Source: DTU098 sp964498525 (lineage in GTDB: Bacteria > Bacillota > Desulfotomaculia > Desulfotomaculales > Pelotomaculaceae). Taken from it: a DNA stretch of 64,000 nt. A model generated the notes under the pieces. That model was not told where the DNA came from and did no database searches. It saw nothing but the letters and a program-made list of their open reading frames with translations. The DNA lies in NCBI GenBank assembly GCA_964498525.1, contig CAZCGU010000009.1, positions 1 through 64,000 of the forward strand, given 5' to 3'. This document shows positions 34,957 to 43,686 of this stretch, piece after piece; position 1 is the stretch's first letter, and the number at the start of each line of letters is the position of its first letter. Made by a program: the position numbers and the translations under genes.

Positions 34957-36333
34957 GTGGGTGAATATTTGGAAATAAAAAGCGTTCCGGAAGCGCCGGA
35001 AAGAGTCCCCCGGGAAATGTGCGGCGAGGGTAATACCTTGCCCCTTACCTCCGGCTGCAACGTTCACTGCGTATTCTGCTCCCACCGGAACAACCCTCCC
35101 GGGGTGCAAATCTATCGCATTTCCCCCCGCCCCCTGGAAGATATTGAAGTTAACCTGGGCGCCCTGGACCCGGCCAAACCAATTATCATTGGTGAATCCG
35201 CTACCAGGATAATCGAGGGGGAACCCTTTACCCATCCGGCCCTGGTGGAAATTCTCCAGATGATCCGGGGCCGTTTCCCCCGCACGCCTGTCCAGATTAC
35301 AACCAACGGCAGCCTGCTTGACCAGGAAAAAGTTAAGATTTTGCAAAACCTGGGCAACGTGGTTGTTTATCTGTCATTGAACAGCGCCTCAGTCAGGGGC
35401 AGGTCGGTATTGATGGCCGATTCCAGGGGGCTGCAGGCTATTCAAAGCGCCGCCCTTCTGCGGAAGCACGGGATACCTTTCCACGGCAGTGTGGTGGCCC
35501 TGCCTCATCTGGTGGGGTGGCGGGATCTGGCGGGGACGATAAAATACCTGAGTGCTTGCGGGGCAGGGACTATCCGGGTTTTTCTGCCGGGTTTTTCCTC
35601 CCTGGCCGTCCCGGGAATTAAGTTTAAGCCTTCTCACTGGAAGGAAATAAAGGTCTTTATCACCGGCTTAAGGGAAAAGATCAGCACGCCGCTTACCTGT
35701 GAACCACCCCTTCTGGAAGGGCTCGAACCGGAAATTGCAGGTGTAATTGCCGCTTCACCGGCGGATCTGGCGGGGATTCGGGCGGGTGATATTATTGAAG
35801 CCGTTAACGGCTGCGGGGTTCATACCCGGGTACAGGCCTTCAGAAAAATCACCGGGACCGGTCCTGCCCGGCTTGAGTTAAGAAGGAAAGGCCACCCCTT
35901 CTCTGTGGTGGTTCAAAAGAAACCGGGCCAGAAGTCCGGCCTGGTGCTGGACTATGATCTGGATCCGGCCCTGATCGATGACCTGGCCCGCGCCCTCAGG
36001 CGCAACAGGGCTGGGGGCGCCCTGGCTTTGACGTCGGAACTGGCGGGCCCGCTGCTGAGGTTGGCTCTGGGGTGCTTTTGGAAAGGGAAACGGGAATTGG
36101 AGCTTGTTGCAGTCAAGAGTTTATTTTTTGCCGGAAACATATGCGTGGCCGGACTCCTGACCGTTACAGATTTTACGGCGGCTATGGTAGCTTTTCTGGA
36201 AAAAAAGCCCCGCCCGGAACCCCCCCTGGTCCTTTTGCCCGGGATTGCCTTCGACCGCCGGGGCCGGGATCTCACGGGAAGATCTTACCTGGAACTGGAG
36301 GAGCGGTTTGGATTCCCCTGCGAGGTTCTGTAA
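34957..36333 (+). CDS. Radical SAM-PDZ-DUF512 protein, rearranged domain order
   Basis: A 458-residue protein. The N-terminus has a radical SAM CxxxCxxC motif (CNVHCVFC, near 33-40) and an ITTNGSLL segment. A PDZ domain (about 265-330: AGVIAASPADLAGIRAGDIIEAVNG) follows, and the C-terminal 130 residues resemble DUF512 (LTSELAGPLLRLAL; VKSLFFAGNICVAGLLTVTDF). Typical DUF512 proteins have PDZ first, then the iron-sulfur part, so this order is different. GTG at 34957 follows AAGGGG; an upstream ATG lacks a site. The substrate is unknown. Confidence 0.72.
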   Translation: MGEYLEIKSVPEAPERVPREMCGEGNTLPLTSGCNVHCVFCSHRNNPPGVQIYRISPRPLEDIEVNLGALDPAKPIIIGESATRIIEGEPFTHPALVEILQMIRGRFPRTPVQITTNGSLLDQEKVKILQNLGNVVVYLSLNSASVRGRSVLMADSRGLQAIQSAALLRKHGIPFHGSVVALPHLVGWRDLAGTIKYLSACGAGTIRVFLPGFSSLAVPGIKFKPSHWKEIKVFITGLREKISTPLTCEPPLLEGLEPEIAGVIAASPADLAGIRAGDIIEAVNGCGVHTRVQAFRKITGTGPARLELRRKGHPFSVVVQKKPGQKSGLVLDYDLDPALIDDLARALRRNRAGGALALTSELAGPLLRLALGCFWKGKRELELVAVKSLFFAGNICVAGLLTVTDFTAAMVAFLEKKPRPEPPLVLLPGIAFDRRGRDLTGRSYLELEERFGFPCEVL

Positions 36334-36429
36334 AAAACCTTCGGATTCTTTCTTCAGCTTTATGATATTTGCAGGGAAGCAGGCGGAAATGTTGAATATT
36401 AAGATCGTAAGAAAGGGGGTTTTAGGAGG

Positions 36430-36861
36430 ATGAAGGTCAAGCAGATTTCCATCTTTTTAGAGAACAAATCCGGGCGGCTGGCCGGGGTTACCAGTGTGCT
36501 GGGGGAAAACGGAATTAATATCCGGGCGCTTTCCATTGCCGATACCACTGATTTTGGTATTTTGAGATTAATCGTGAATAACCCGGAAAAGGCCTTTCAA
36601 GTCTTAAAAGATGAAGGGTTTACCTTGAGTACCACGGATGTGATAGCGGTAGAGGTGGCCGATGCTCCGGGAGGTCTTTCAACTCCCCTTCTGCTTCTGG
36701 ACCAGGCAGGCATTAATATTGAGTACCTTTATGCTTTTGTCCAGAAGGCTTCCAGCGCTGCCCTGGTTGTTTTCAGGGTGGAGCAGCTGGATGAGGCAGT
36801 CAGGGTGCTTCAGGAAAATGGTATACGGCTTTTAAGCGAAGAAGAGGTCTACCAGTTATAA
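36430..36861 (+). CDS. Tandem ACT-domain protein
   Basis: A 143-residue protein made of two ACT domains (about 3-68 and 72-138), beginning VKQISIFLENKSGRLAGVTSVLGENGINI. Such stand-alone tandem ACT proteins bind amino acids and are often found beside phenylacetate-CoA ligase and indolepyruvate oxidoreductase genes; neither is adjacent here. TAGGAGG precedes the ATG. It lies 96 bases after the radical SAM gene. Confidence 0.88.
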   Translation: MKVKQISIFLENKSGRLAGVTSVLGENGINIRALSIADTTDFGILRLIVNNPEKAFQVLKDEGFTLSTTDVIAVEVADAPGGLSTPLLLLDQAGINIEYLYAFVQKASSAALVVFRVEQLDEAVRVLQENGIRLLSEEEVYQL

Positions 36862-36994
36862 AAACCCGCTTTTTCTTGACCTGGCAACAGGAAAGAGATA
36901 AGAACCTAAAAGCAAAGCCGGTGGGGCCGGGCCGGTCAGGATAAACTTGATCCATTCGCGCCTGGTAACTTTATTTACAAAATTATTAATAATA

Positions 36995-37023
36995 TTGTAA
37001 GGTTTTAGTTGCTGTGTTAGAAT
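36995..37023 (+). promoter_or_regulatory. Extended -10 promoter of the candidate RNA and cyclo-ligase gene
   Basis: TTGTAA (36995-37000), 17-base spacer, and TG-T-TAGAAT (37015-37023). Predicted transcription start near 37030. Confidence 0.6.
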
Positions 37024-37029
37024 GATTTA

Positions 37030-37172
37030 GATAAGCGAATTATTACACATCCCTGCGGGAAACCTCTGTAAATTCAGGATGGGGTTCCGGGTTTTCGGAC
37101 CCGGGCTTAAAACCTTTGTTGGGAGATGCGGTTAAAAACACTTCCCTGAATTGGGCCTAAATTTATCACCGG
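37030..37172 (+). ncRNA. Candidate structured RNA, possibly 6S RNA
   Basis: About 140 bases without a coding frame, right behind a promoter. AATTCAGG (37071-37078) is complementary to CCTGAATT (37145-37152), enclosing a hairpin CCGGGT/ACCCGG (37087-37104); GATAA near the 5' end can pair with TTATC near 37166, leaving a large internal bubble. That rod-with-bubble shape, the size, and the place directly before a 5-formyl-THF cyclo-ligase gene (the ssrS-ygfA order of many bacteria) suggest 6S RNA. No covariance test was possible. Confidence 0.4.
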
Positions 37173-37186
37173 AGTGAAGCATTTTT

Positions 37187-37789
37187 TTGAGTTCGTTTCA
37201 GTTGTTAAAGAAACAATTAAGGAAAGAGGTTTTAGAGGCCAGGAACGCCATGCCCGCCCGTGTGGCTGCTGAAAAAAGCGCACGGATTATCCGGATGCTT
37301 CTAAAGCTGGACGAATACAGGAATGCTTCCATCATCATGACCTATCTTGACTTTCGCAACGAGGTCCAAACCGGTGAATTGGTGCGAAGGGCAATGGCTG
37401 AGGGAAAAAGAGTGACTGTTCCCCTTGTGGATCCGGTCAGCCGATCCCTGACGCCGTCGCTTCTCAGCTCTTATCCGGATGATCTTCAACCGGGAACCTG
37501 GGGGATTTTAGAGCCCAAACCCCATTGTGTACAGCCGGTGGATCCCTGCCGGCTGGAACTGGTTATCGTTCCGGGGGTGGCCTTTGACGGGACGGGGAAC
37601 CGCCTGGGTTACGGTGGAGGGTATTATGACCGTTTTCTTCTCAAGACCGGATCTGATGCGCTTATTGTTGCTCCCGCTTATGAAATGCAGCTGCTGGACC
37701 TGGTGCCCCGGGACAGTCAGGATATAAGAATGCACTGTCTGATTACTGAGGACCGGATAATCCGGTTTAAACCAGCATCTCCGGCATAA
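37187..37789 (+). CDS. 5-formyltetrahydrofolate cyclo-ligase
   Basis: ATP-dependent conversion of 5-formyl-THF to methenyl-THF, which returns folate to the one-carbon pathway. The 200-residue protein has the usual length, an N-terminal KKQLRKEVLEAR and the family signature GNRLGYGGGYYDRFL (near 136-150). TTG start, 11 bases after GGAGTGA. It fits the formate-rich neighbourhood, because formate enters one-carbon metabolism through the same folates. Confidence 0.94.
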   Translation: MSSFQLLKKQLRKEVLEARNAMPARVAAEKSARIIRMLLKLDEYRNASIIMTYLDFRNEVQTGELVRRAMAEGKRVTVPLVDPVSRSLTPSLLSSYPDDLQPGTWGILEPKPHCVQPVDPCRLELVIVPGVAFDGTGNRLGYGGGYYDRFLLKTGSDALIVAPAYEMQLLDLVPRDSQDIRMHCLITEDRIIRFKPASPA

Positions 37790-37853
37790 GAATGGCCCTT
37801 AATAAGACGTGGACAAAATCATTGTAAATTAACCTTGAAATAACTTCCTTAAG

Positions 37854-37882
37854 TTGACACCCGACAAAGAACATGCTAGCAT
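37854..37882 (+). promoter_or_regulatory. Sigma-A promoter of a candidate small RNA
   Basis: TTGACA (37854-37859), 17-base spacer, TAGCAT (37877-37882) with a TG extension. Predicted start near 37889, with no gene close downstream. Confidence 0.75.
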
Positions 37883-37888
37883 AGTAGT

Positions 37889-37972
37889 GAAATTAATATT
37901 AAAGGTCGAATCGAACAACGATAGGCCGGTAGTCCTTGCCCGAGCAGGGACTACCGGCCTATTTATTTCTAT
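37889..37972 (+). ncRNA. Candidate small RNA ending in a 15-bp hairpin
   Basis: From the predicted start, about 32 unpaired bases lead to a perfect 15-bp stem, ATAGGCCGGTAGTCC (37921-37935) with 37948-37962, a 12-base loop and a T-rich tail. There is no coding frame. It may be a free small RNA or the attenuated leader of focA. Confidence 0.5.
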
Positions 37973-38602
37973 GGCTTCTGTCCTGCCCACAGCCGCCTTC
38001 TCAGGTTAAGGCGGTTCGGGCGGACATCTTCACCCCCTTAAGCCCGGTTCGGCCTGTGGAGGAATAACACGGCAAAGTATGGTTAACTTTGCCTTGCGGG
38101 GTTTTAAAAACAGGTAAGCCCGGCTTGTTAAGGGACTGAGCTGAAAAGGATGTATTGGCGGTTATCTGCCGTACATAGTGAAAGGGAACTCAAGAGCAAT
38201 AATTTTTACTTATTAATCAAGTAATTAAACCAGGTTGAAACATGGGGTCCACAAGTTGTTAATGGGGATGCCGGTGAAAAGAAAGATTTATTATAGGGGG
38301 CTGCCCTTGTGCCGGATTACTTGGGAGAGGTGGTGAAGGCACGGCAAGGCAGTAATTAAAGGAGTCCGGGGCGGCTGCCAAAAATTCTTATGGAAAGGTG
38401 GTGAATCATACCCGGATAAAATAATATAAATTTGCTCTAAATAGGTTAAAATTTTTCCATGTTTGACAGCTTGTTTGTTCCAAACAACCGTATCAAATTG
38501 ATCAATAAGCGGTTATGGGGCCGGAAAAAGAAGTTGGGGCTGAAGATTAAAGCGGTTCCTTCGAGAAATAATTCCTTTCATAAAAGAAAAGGGGGTATAT
38601 CT

Positions 38603-39520
38603 ATGCCAAATCCTCCAGCAGTAACTGTCTGCCTGGCGGGTAACGTCGGCAGATACAAGTCTTCTTTACCAGTGGGGCAGCTTGTATTACGCGGGATCAT
38701 GGCGGGAGCTTATATTGCGGTGGGAGCCGCCCTGTGTACCGTTTGCGGTACGGGGGTAGCGCCTTATCTGGGCGCCGGCGCCGCCAAGCTCATCGGGGGC
38801 GCGGTCTTCCCGGTAGGCCTGATTGCCATCGTGTTGACCGGTATGGAACTCTTCACCGGCGACGCGATGCTTGGGCCCCTGGCCAATTTGCAGGGTAAAG
38901 TCGGTTGGGGTAAAATTCTAAACAACTGGCTTTGGGTCTGGATTGGTAACTTCATTGGTTCCCTGGCCTACGCCTATATCATGGTCTACGGTCCCTTTAC
39001 CCAGGGCGCCTTTGCAGCGGCGGAACCCAATGCCTTCGGCATGAACGCGGTAGCCATTGCCGTGGGTAAAACCCTGGCCTATAAGGCAAACGGCAACATC
39101 GGCCTGTGGTCCTGCTTCCTGGCGGCTATCGGTTGTAACTTCCTGGTTAACGTTGCCATTATGATGGGTATTACAGCCAAGGAATTTATCGGAAAGTTCT
39201 TCGGCATTTGGTTCCCGATCATGGCCTTCGTTGCCACAGGCTTCGAGCACTGTGTGGCCAACATGTATTTCCTGCCGGCCGGCCTTTGGATTTATCAGGC
39301 ATTCCCCGGTATCGCCGACAAAGCAACCACGGCGGCGGACGGCACAGTAACCTACTGGAGTCCTCTCCTGCACAAATTTGGCGGACTCACCTGGGGTGAC
39401 GTGTTGCTCTGGAATATCTTCCCGGCAACCCTTGGTAATATTGTAGGTGGCATGTTCTTCATCGGTTTTGTTTATTACTTCTGCTTCCGCGCTGAATTTC
39501 CAGAAGAACTTACGAAGTAG
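38603..39520 (+). CDS. focA: Formate/nitrite channel (FocA/NirC family)
   Basis: Pentameric membrane channel for formate or nitrite. The 305-residue protein has six hydrophobic segments and family features such as GAGAAKLIGGAVFPVGL (near 56-72) and ELFTGDAMLGP (near 81-91). The ATG at 38603 follows AAAAGGGGG. The nearby formate dehydrogenase operon makes formate the more likely substrate. A long loop of about 40 residues (near 236-275) is unusual in size. The gene has its own long leader. Confidence 0.92.
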   Translation: MPNPPAVTVCLAGNVGRYKSSLPVGQLVLRGIMAGAYIAVGAALCTVCGTGVAPYLGAGAAKLIGGAVFPVGLIAIVLTGMELFTGDAMLGPLANLQGKVGWGKILNNWLWVWIGNFIGSLAYAYIMVYGPFTQGAFAAAEPNAFGMNAVAIAVGKTLAYKANGNIGLWSCFLAAIGCNFLVNVAIMMGITAKEFIGKFFGIWFPIMAFVATGFEHCVANMYFLPAGLWIYQAFPGIADKATTAADGTVTYWSPLLHKFGGLTWGDVLLWNIFPATLGNIVGGMFFIGFVYYFCFRAEFPEELTK

Positions 39521-39609
39521 GGGTTTAATTTAGGTGAGCAGGCGCCCTTCCCTGGGTGTCTGCTCCCAGCCATAGTAAATTGTAAGTGGAAAAAGGGGGT
39601 TTTCCGTCA

Positions 39610-40074
39610 ATGCGCCTGTCCGTGCCGGCTTACTTCAGCCTGTTTTTGGCCACGGCTCTGATCCTGTTTACCTTTGCGTTGAATCCTGATCCATCATTTT
39701 TAGTGACTGTGCTTCCCATGCTCGCTGTGCTCGCGGGTGTTCCCCTGATTTTAAACCTGATGAACAAGCGTCAGGCGGAAAAGGTGAATATGGAAGAGTT
39801 CAAACTCTATTCCATTAAGGACCTGGCCCGGCTTAACCCGGGTGACCCGGTTCGCCTGCGCGGCAAGGTTGAAGCGCTGTCCTTAAAATGGCTTAACCGG
39901 CCCCATTTCAGGATTGATGACGGCAGCGGCAAAATAGGGATTATGATGTTTGCGGCGGCGCATGAGGATATCAAACCCGGCGACACCATTGAAGCCGCCG
40001 GGACCCTGCGGATTTTTGGGAAATCAAGAGAGAAGAAGATATTTGGGGTTAGAGTCGTAAAACTAAAAGGTTGA
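39610..40074 (+). CDS. Membrane protein with C-terminal OB-fold domain
   Basis: A 154-residue protein: two membrane segments (about 6-25 and 30-51) and a C-terminal OB-fold of the tRNA_anti/BOF type (about 72-154: RGKVEALSLKWLNRPHFRIDDGSGKIGIMM is that region). Similar small proteins are known only as hypothetical. ATG at 39610, 11 bases after AAGGGGG; a GTG eight codons upstream is possible. It lies between focA and the formate dehydrogenase operon, which may be coincidental. Confidence 0.65.
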   Translation: MRLSVPAYFSLFLATALILFTFALNPDPSFLVTVLPMLAVLAGVPLILNLMNKRQAEKVNMEEFKLYSIKDLARLNPGDPVRLRGKVEALSLKWLNRPHFRIDDGSGKIGIMMFAAAHEDIKPGDTIEAAGTLRIFGKSREKKIFGVRVVKLKG

Positions 40075-40234
40075 GAAATATAGAAGAAATACTCAACAAC
40101 TGATGTGAGACGCCAATCATAGGGGCTATGGTGCTTTTTGTTTTAAACGTGTTTTAGTCTTGTTTGGCGTAGGGGAAGGGTAAATTCCCGCTGATTTCCT
40201 TATTAGAAAATGTTAATCGAAGGAGGAACAGCAA

Positions 40235-40723
40235 TTGTCAGCTTGTGCCTGTGAGAAAGTTGAATTAACCAAGGAAGACGCGTTGCTGGAAAAGCTGCTG
40301 GACCAGTATCGTGACTACAAAGGAGGAATCATTCCCGTCCTGCAGGAAGCCCAGAATATTTATGGGTACCTGCCCAAGGAAGTTCTCCAGAAGATAGCGA
40401 AAGAACTGAATATGCCATTCAGCAAGGTTTTCGGAATCGTGACGTTTTACGCCCAGTTCCACCTGAAGCCACGGGGCCGTTTTATCGCCAGGGTTTGCCT
40501 GGGCACTGCCTGCCACGTCCGGGGCGGCTCCAAAATCTTCGAAGCAGCCAAGGAACACCTTGGGGTAGATGCCGGGGGAACCACAGACGATCTGCGTTTT
40601 ACTTTGGAAACAGTAGCCTGCATCGGCGCCTGCGGCCTGTCGCCCTGCATGATGATTGACGAGGATACCCACGGCCGTCTGTCTCCAAAAGTTGTTGGCG
40701 ATATTTTTGACAGGTACGAGTAG
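40235..40723 (+). CDS. NuoE-like [2Fe-2S] subunit of NADH-linked formate dehydrogenase
   Basis: A 162-residue thioredoxin-fold [2Fe-2S] protein that passes electrons between FMN/NADH and the rest of the complex. Cluster cysteines are in CLGTAC (near 88-93) and CIGACG (near 129-134). TTG start after AAGGAGGAA. First gene of a four-gene operon (NuoE-like, NuoF-like, truncated FdhA paralogue, FdhA), an arrangement known from soluble, possibly electron-bifurcating formate dehydrogenases of Clostridia. Confidence 0.92.
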   Translation: MSACACEKVELTKEDALLEKLLDQYRDYKGGIIPVLQEAQNIYGYLPKEVLQKIAKELNMPFSKVFGIVTFYAQFHLKPRGRFIARVCLGTACHVRGGSKIFEAAKEHLGVDAGGTTDDLRFTLETVACIGACGLSPCMMIDEDTHGRLSPKVVGDIFDRYE

Positions 40724-40736
40724 GGGAGGGACGAGA

Positions 40737-42590
40737 ATGAATAATATGAGCGAATTTCGCGCCAAGTGTAAAGAAATGTACGAGAAGAAGCTGAGCCGGC
40801 CCCGTGTGGTTGTTGGTCTCGGTACCTGCGGTATCGCCTCCGGCGGCGACAGGGTCATGAAAGCAATTAAAGAGGAAGTTGCGGCCAAGGGCATTGATGT
40901 GGATATTGACTTCACCAGTTGCATCGGGATGTGCTACCGCGAGCCCATGGTGGAAGTAGCCGTACCCGGGATGCCCAGTGTCGTTTACGGAGATATTTAT
41001 CCGGATAAGGTTGCCCAGCTGCTGGAAAGCCATGTGGTTAACAAGACGCCCGTTCACGAGTGGGCAGCCATCCAAATTCCGGGTGACGCTACCCCCCTGG
41101 AAGGTATCGATGTTATGGAAAAGTCCCCCTATTATGAGAAGCAGGTGCGCTCGGTAACCTCGCGTCTCGGGCGGACAAACCCGGAAAGCATAGAAGAATA
41201 TATTGCTACCGGCGGCTACGAAGCCATTGAAAAGTGTCTTAACATGGAACGCCAGGCCATTATTGATGAAATCAAGAAGTCCGGCCTGCGGGGCCGGGGC
41301 GGCGGCGGATTCCCCACCGGCAACAAATGGCAGTTCGTCTACAATACCCCCGGGGAAAAGAAATATGCCGTCTGTAACGCCGACGAGGGCGACCCTGGCG
41401 CCTTCATGGACCGCAGTGTCCTGGAGGGGGATCCCCACGCGGTTCTGGAAGGGATGATGGTTGCCGGTCTCGCTATCGGCGCCGACGAAGGATACATCTA
41501 CTGCCGGGCTGAATATCCCCTGGCCATCCGCCGTCTCAACCTGGCCATCGCCGAGGCCGAAAAACACGGCATCATGGGAGATAATATCCTGGGCTCCAAC
41601 TTCAGTTTCCGCATCAAAATCAAGGCCGGCGCGGGCGCTTTCGTCTGCGGCGAAGAGACAGCCCTTCTTAACTCCATTGAAGGCCAGCGGGGGATGCCCC
41701 GGGTCCGGCCGCCCTTCCCGGCCGTTAAAGGTTTATGGGCCAAGCCGACTTGCCTGAACAACGTGGAAACCTACGCCAACGTGCCCTTCATTATCCGCAA
41801 CGGCGCGGATTGGTATTCCGCCATGGGGACCGAGAGGAGCAAGGGCAGCAAGGTGTTCTGTCTTACCGGCAAAATCAACAATACCGGTCTGGCCGAGGTG
41901 CCCATGGGGATTACCTTGCGGGAGATCATTTTCAATATTGCCGGCGGCATTCAGGACGGCAAGAAGTTCAAGGCGGTGCAGAGCGGCGGACCGTCCGGCG
42001 GCTGCATACCCTCGGAGCATCTGGATACCCCCATTGACTATGATTCCCTGGCGGCCATCGGCTCGATCATGGGTTCCGGCGGTCTGGTTGTTATGGACGA
42101 GACCACCTGCATGGTGGACGTGGCCAAGTTCTTCCTGAACTTCACCCAGCTGGAGTCCTGCGGCAAATGTACCCCTTGCCGTGAAGGCACCAAGCGGATG
42201 CTGGAACTGCTGCAAAAGATCTGCGACGGCAATGGTGAATTGGAGGATATTGATACCCTTGAACGCCTGGCCAAAGTAATTAAGAATTCCGCCCTCTGCG
42301 GACTCGGGCAGACCTGTCCCAACCCCATTTTGACAACTTTAAGGTACTTCAGGCATGAATACGAGGCGCATATTGTGGATAAGCGCTGTCCGGCGGGGGT
42401 CTGCGCGGCGCTGCTGCAATACGTTATTGTGGCGGAAAAATGCACCGGTTGCGGCGTCTGTCTGAGAGCCTGTCCGTCCGGCGCCATCACCGGGGAGAAA
42501 AAGCAGCCCCATACCATTGACATTTCCAAGTGCATCAAGTGCGGCGCCTGTATCACAAGGTGTAAATTCGACGCGATCATTAAGGCTTAA
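40737..42590 (+). CDS. NuoF-like NADH/FMN subunit of formate dehydrogenase
   Basis: A 617-residue flavoprotein. Residues 1-110 form an extra thioredoxin-like [2Fe-2S] domain; then comes the NuoF core with NADH site GRGGGGFPTGNKW (near 184-196), FMN site CNADEGDPGAF (near 213-223) and the [4Fe-4S] motif CGKCTPCREG (near 477-486); the C-terminal 60 residues add two ferredoxin-type [4Fe-4S] clusters (CTGCGVCLRAC and CIKCGACITRC). This is the HydB/NuoF plan of bifurcating hydrogenases and formate dehydrogenases. The start follows GGGAGGGACGAGA, 13 bases after the NuoE-like gene. Confidence 0.95.
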   Translation: MNNMSEFRAKCKEMYEKKLSRPRVVVGLGTCGIASGGDRVMKAIKEEVAAKGIDVDIDFTSCIGMCYREPMVEVAVPGMPSVVYGDIYPDKVAQLLESHVVNKTPVHEWAAIQIPGDATPLEGIDVMEKSPYYEKQVRSVTSRLGRTNPESIEEYIATGGYEAIEKCLNMERQAIIDEIKKSGLRGRGGGGFPTGNKWQFVYNTPGEKKYAVCNADEGDPGAFMDRSVLEGDPHAVLEGMMVAGLAIGADEGYIYCRAEYPLAIRRLNLAIAEAEKHGIMGDNILGSNFSFRIKIKAGAGAFVCGEETALLNSIEGQRGMPRVRPPFPAVKGLWAKPTCLNNVETYANVPFIIRNGADWYSAMGTERSKGSKVFCLTGKINNTGLAEVPMGITLREIIFNIAGGIQDGKKFKAVQSGGPSGGCIPSEHLDTPIDYDSLAAIGSIMGSGGLVVMDETTCMVDVAKFFLNFTQLESCGKCTPCREGTKRMLELLQKICDGNGELEDIDTLERLAKVIKNSALCGLGQTCPNPILTTLRYFRHEYEAHIVDKRCPAGVCAALLQYVIVAEKCTGCGVCLRACPSGAITGEKKQPHTIDISKCIKCGACITRCKFDAIIKA

Positions 42591-42602
42591 GGAGGGAATT
42601 AA

Positions 42603-43532
42603 TTGGCTAACGTAACCCTGACAATTAACGGCGTACAGGTTACTGTGCCCGCCGGCACAAGTTTGCTGGACGCCGCCACGGGGGCCGGTTACTTTGTCCC
42701 CACCCTCTGCCATGATCCGGCGATATCGGGCTACGGTGGCTGCCGCATCTGTGTGGTGGAAGTAAAGGGCGCCCGGGCGCTGGCAGCTTCCTGCGTAACG
42801 GAAGCCGCCAACGGCATGGTGGTGGAAACTGAATCTCCGGCGGTTCAAGACGCGCGGAAAACAATTATCGAGCTGCTTCTGGCCAATCACCCCACCGATT
42901 GCATGACCTGCGAAAAAAACGGCGACTGCCGCCTGCAGGATTACGCATACCGCTACGATGTCAGAAAGTCAAGCTTCGAGGGTGAGAGACACAACTACCC
43001 CATTGATGATTCCAACCCGTACATCACCCGGGATTTGAACAAGTGCGTTCTTTGCGGCAAGTGTGTACGTACCTGCGCCCAGGTGGCGGAGCGGCAGGTC
43101 ATTGATTTTGCCTACAGGGGTTTTAATACCAAGGTGGCCCCGGCCATGGACACCAACCTGGCGGAATCGGCTTGCGTTTCCTGCGGGCGCTGTGTGGCGG
43201 TATGTCCTGTGGGAGCCCTGACCTTTACTGCCCTGGCCGGCAAGGGCCGGACTTACGAATTCAAGAAGGAGACTGTTACCTGTTCCTTCTGTGAAGCGGG
43301 TTGCAAATTCGACCTGATCCGCAAGGGTGACAAGGTTATGGCTGTTACAGCCAACGAACCGGGCGAAGGCCGTCCCCTTTGCCTTAAAGGCAGGCTGGGG
43401 ATGGAACTGCGCTATGTGGACAAACCGCTTACGCCGATGCTCAAGAAGGATGACAAATTTGTTGAGGTGTCCTGGTCGGAAGCCCTGGAACTGGATGATG
43501 TGCTGGCCAGGATTAAGGAACTGGGTCAATAG
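42603..43532 (+). CDS. Truncated FdhA paralogue (iron-sulfur electron-transfer subunit)
   Basis: A 309-residue protein closely similar to the first third of the FdhA encoded next: an N-terminal [2Fe-2S] domain (cysteines near 36, 47, 50, 64), a His-Cys [4Fe-4S] motif (CMTCEKNGDC, near 100), two ferredoxin clusters (CVLCGKCVRTC, CVSCGRCVAVC) and the CSFCEAGCKFD cluster motif of molybdopterin oxidoreductases. It then stops before the molybdopterin domains. Cluster cysteines are intact, so it is probably a working electron-wiring subunit (compare HylA) rather than debris. TTG start after GGAGGGAA. Confidence 0.85.
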   Translation: MANVTLTINGVQVTVPAGTSLLDAATGAGYFVPTLCHDPAISGYGGCRICVVEVKGARALAASCVTEAANGMVVETESPAVQDARKTIIELLLANHPTDCMTCEKNGDCRLQDYAYRYDVRKSSFEGERHNYPIDDSNPYITRDLNKCVLCGKCVRTCAQVAERQVIDFAYRGFNTKVAPAMDTNLAESACVSCGRCVAVCPVGALTFTALAGKGRTYEFKKETVTCSFCEAGCKFDLIRKGDKVMAVTANEPGEGRPLCLKGRLGMELRYVDKPLTPMLKKDDKFVEVSWSEALELDDVLARIKELGQ

Positions 43533-43621
43533 GGGTTACCATATTTCTAAATAACTAATACGATAACACAACTCCGAGCCATCCTACCTAAACCGTGCCA
43601 GGCATGGTAGACGGCCGTCAG

Positions 43622-43645
43622 GGCGTAGTGGGAAACGACTACGCC
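43622..43645 (+). repeat. Hairpin between the truncated paralogue and fdhA
   Basis: GGCGTAGT (43622-43629) and ACTACGCC (43638-43645), eight-base loop, no T run. It lies in the 154-base spacer and may affect relative expression or mRNA stability. Confidence 0.5.
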
Positions 43646-43686
43646 TCCCATTATCGGAAAGGAGTGATTTTAAAGGGAGGTTTTGA

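Larger units (their letters stand above)
36862..37186 (+). other. Leader region of the 5-formyl-THF cyclo-ligase gene
   Basis: Non-coding. Its second half carries a promoter and the candidate structured RNA listed separately. The first half shows nothing recognisable. Confidence 0.5.
37790..38602 (+). other. Long structured region before focA
   Basis: Over 800 bases without a supported gene. It contains a promoter plus long hairpin (separate entries), then further hairpins: CCGCCTT/AAGGCGG (about 37993-38014) and GGCAAAGT/ACTTTGCC (about 38071-38093). The part from 38230 to 38380 has riboswitch-like pieces (GGTGAAA, GGGGGCTGCCC) but no complete known class. An open frame continues 48 codons upstream of focA without a ribosome site. 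Confidence 0.5.

Noticed and set aside
38230..38380. Cobalamin riboswitch before focA
   Set aside because: The B12-box and the core sequence do not match well enough; kept only as a riboswitch-like leader.
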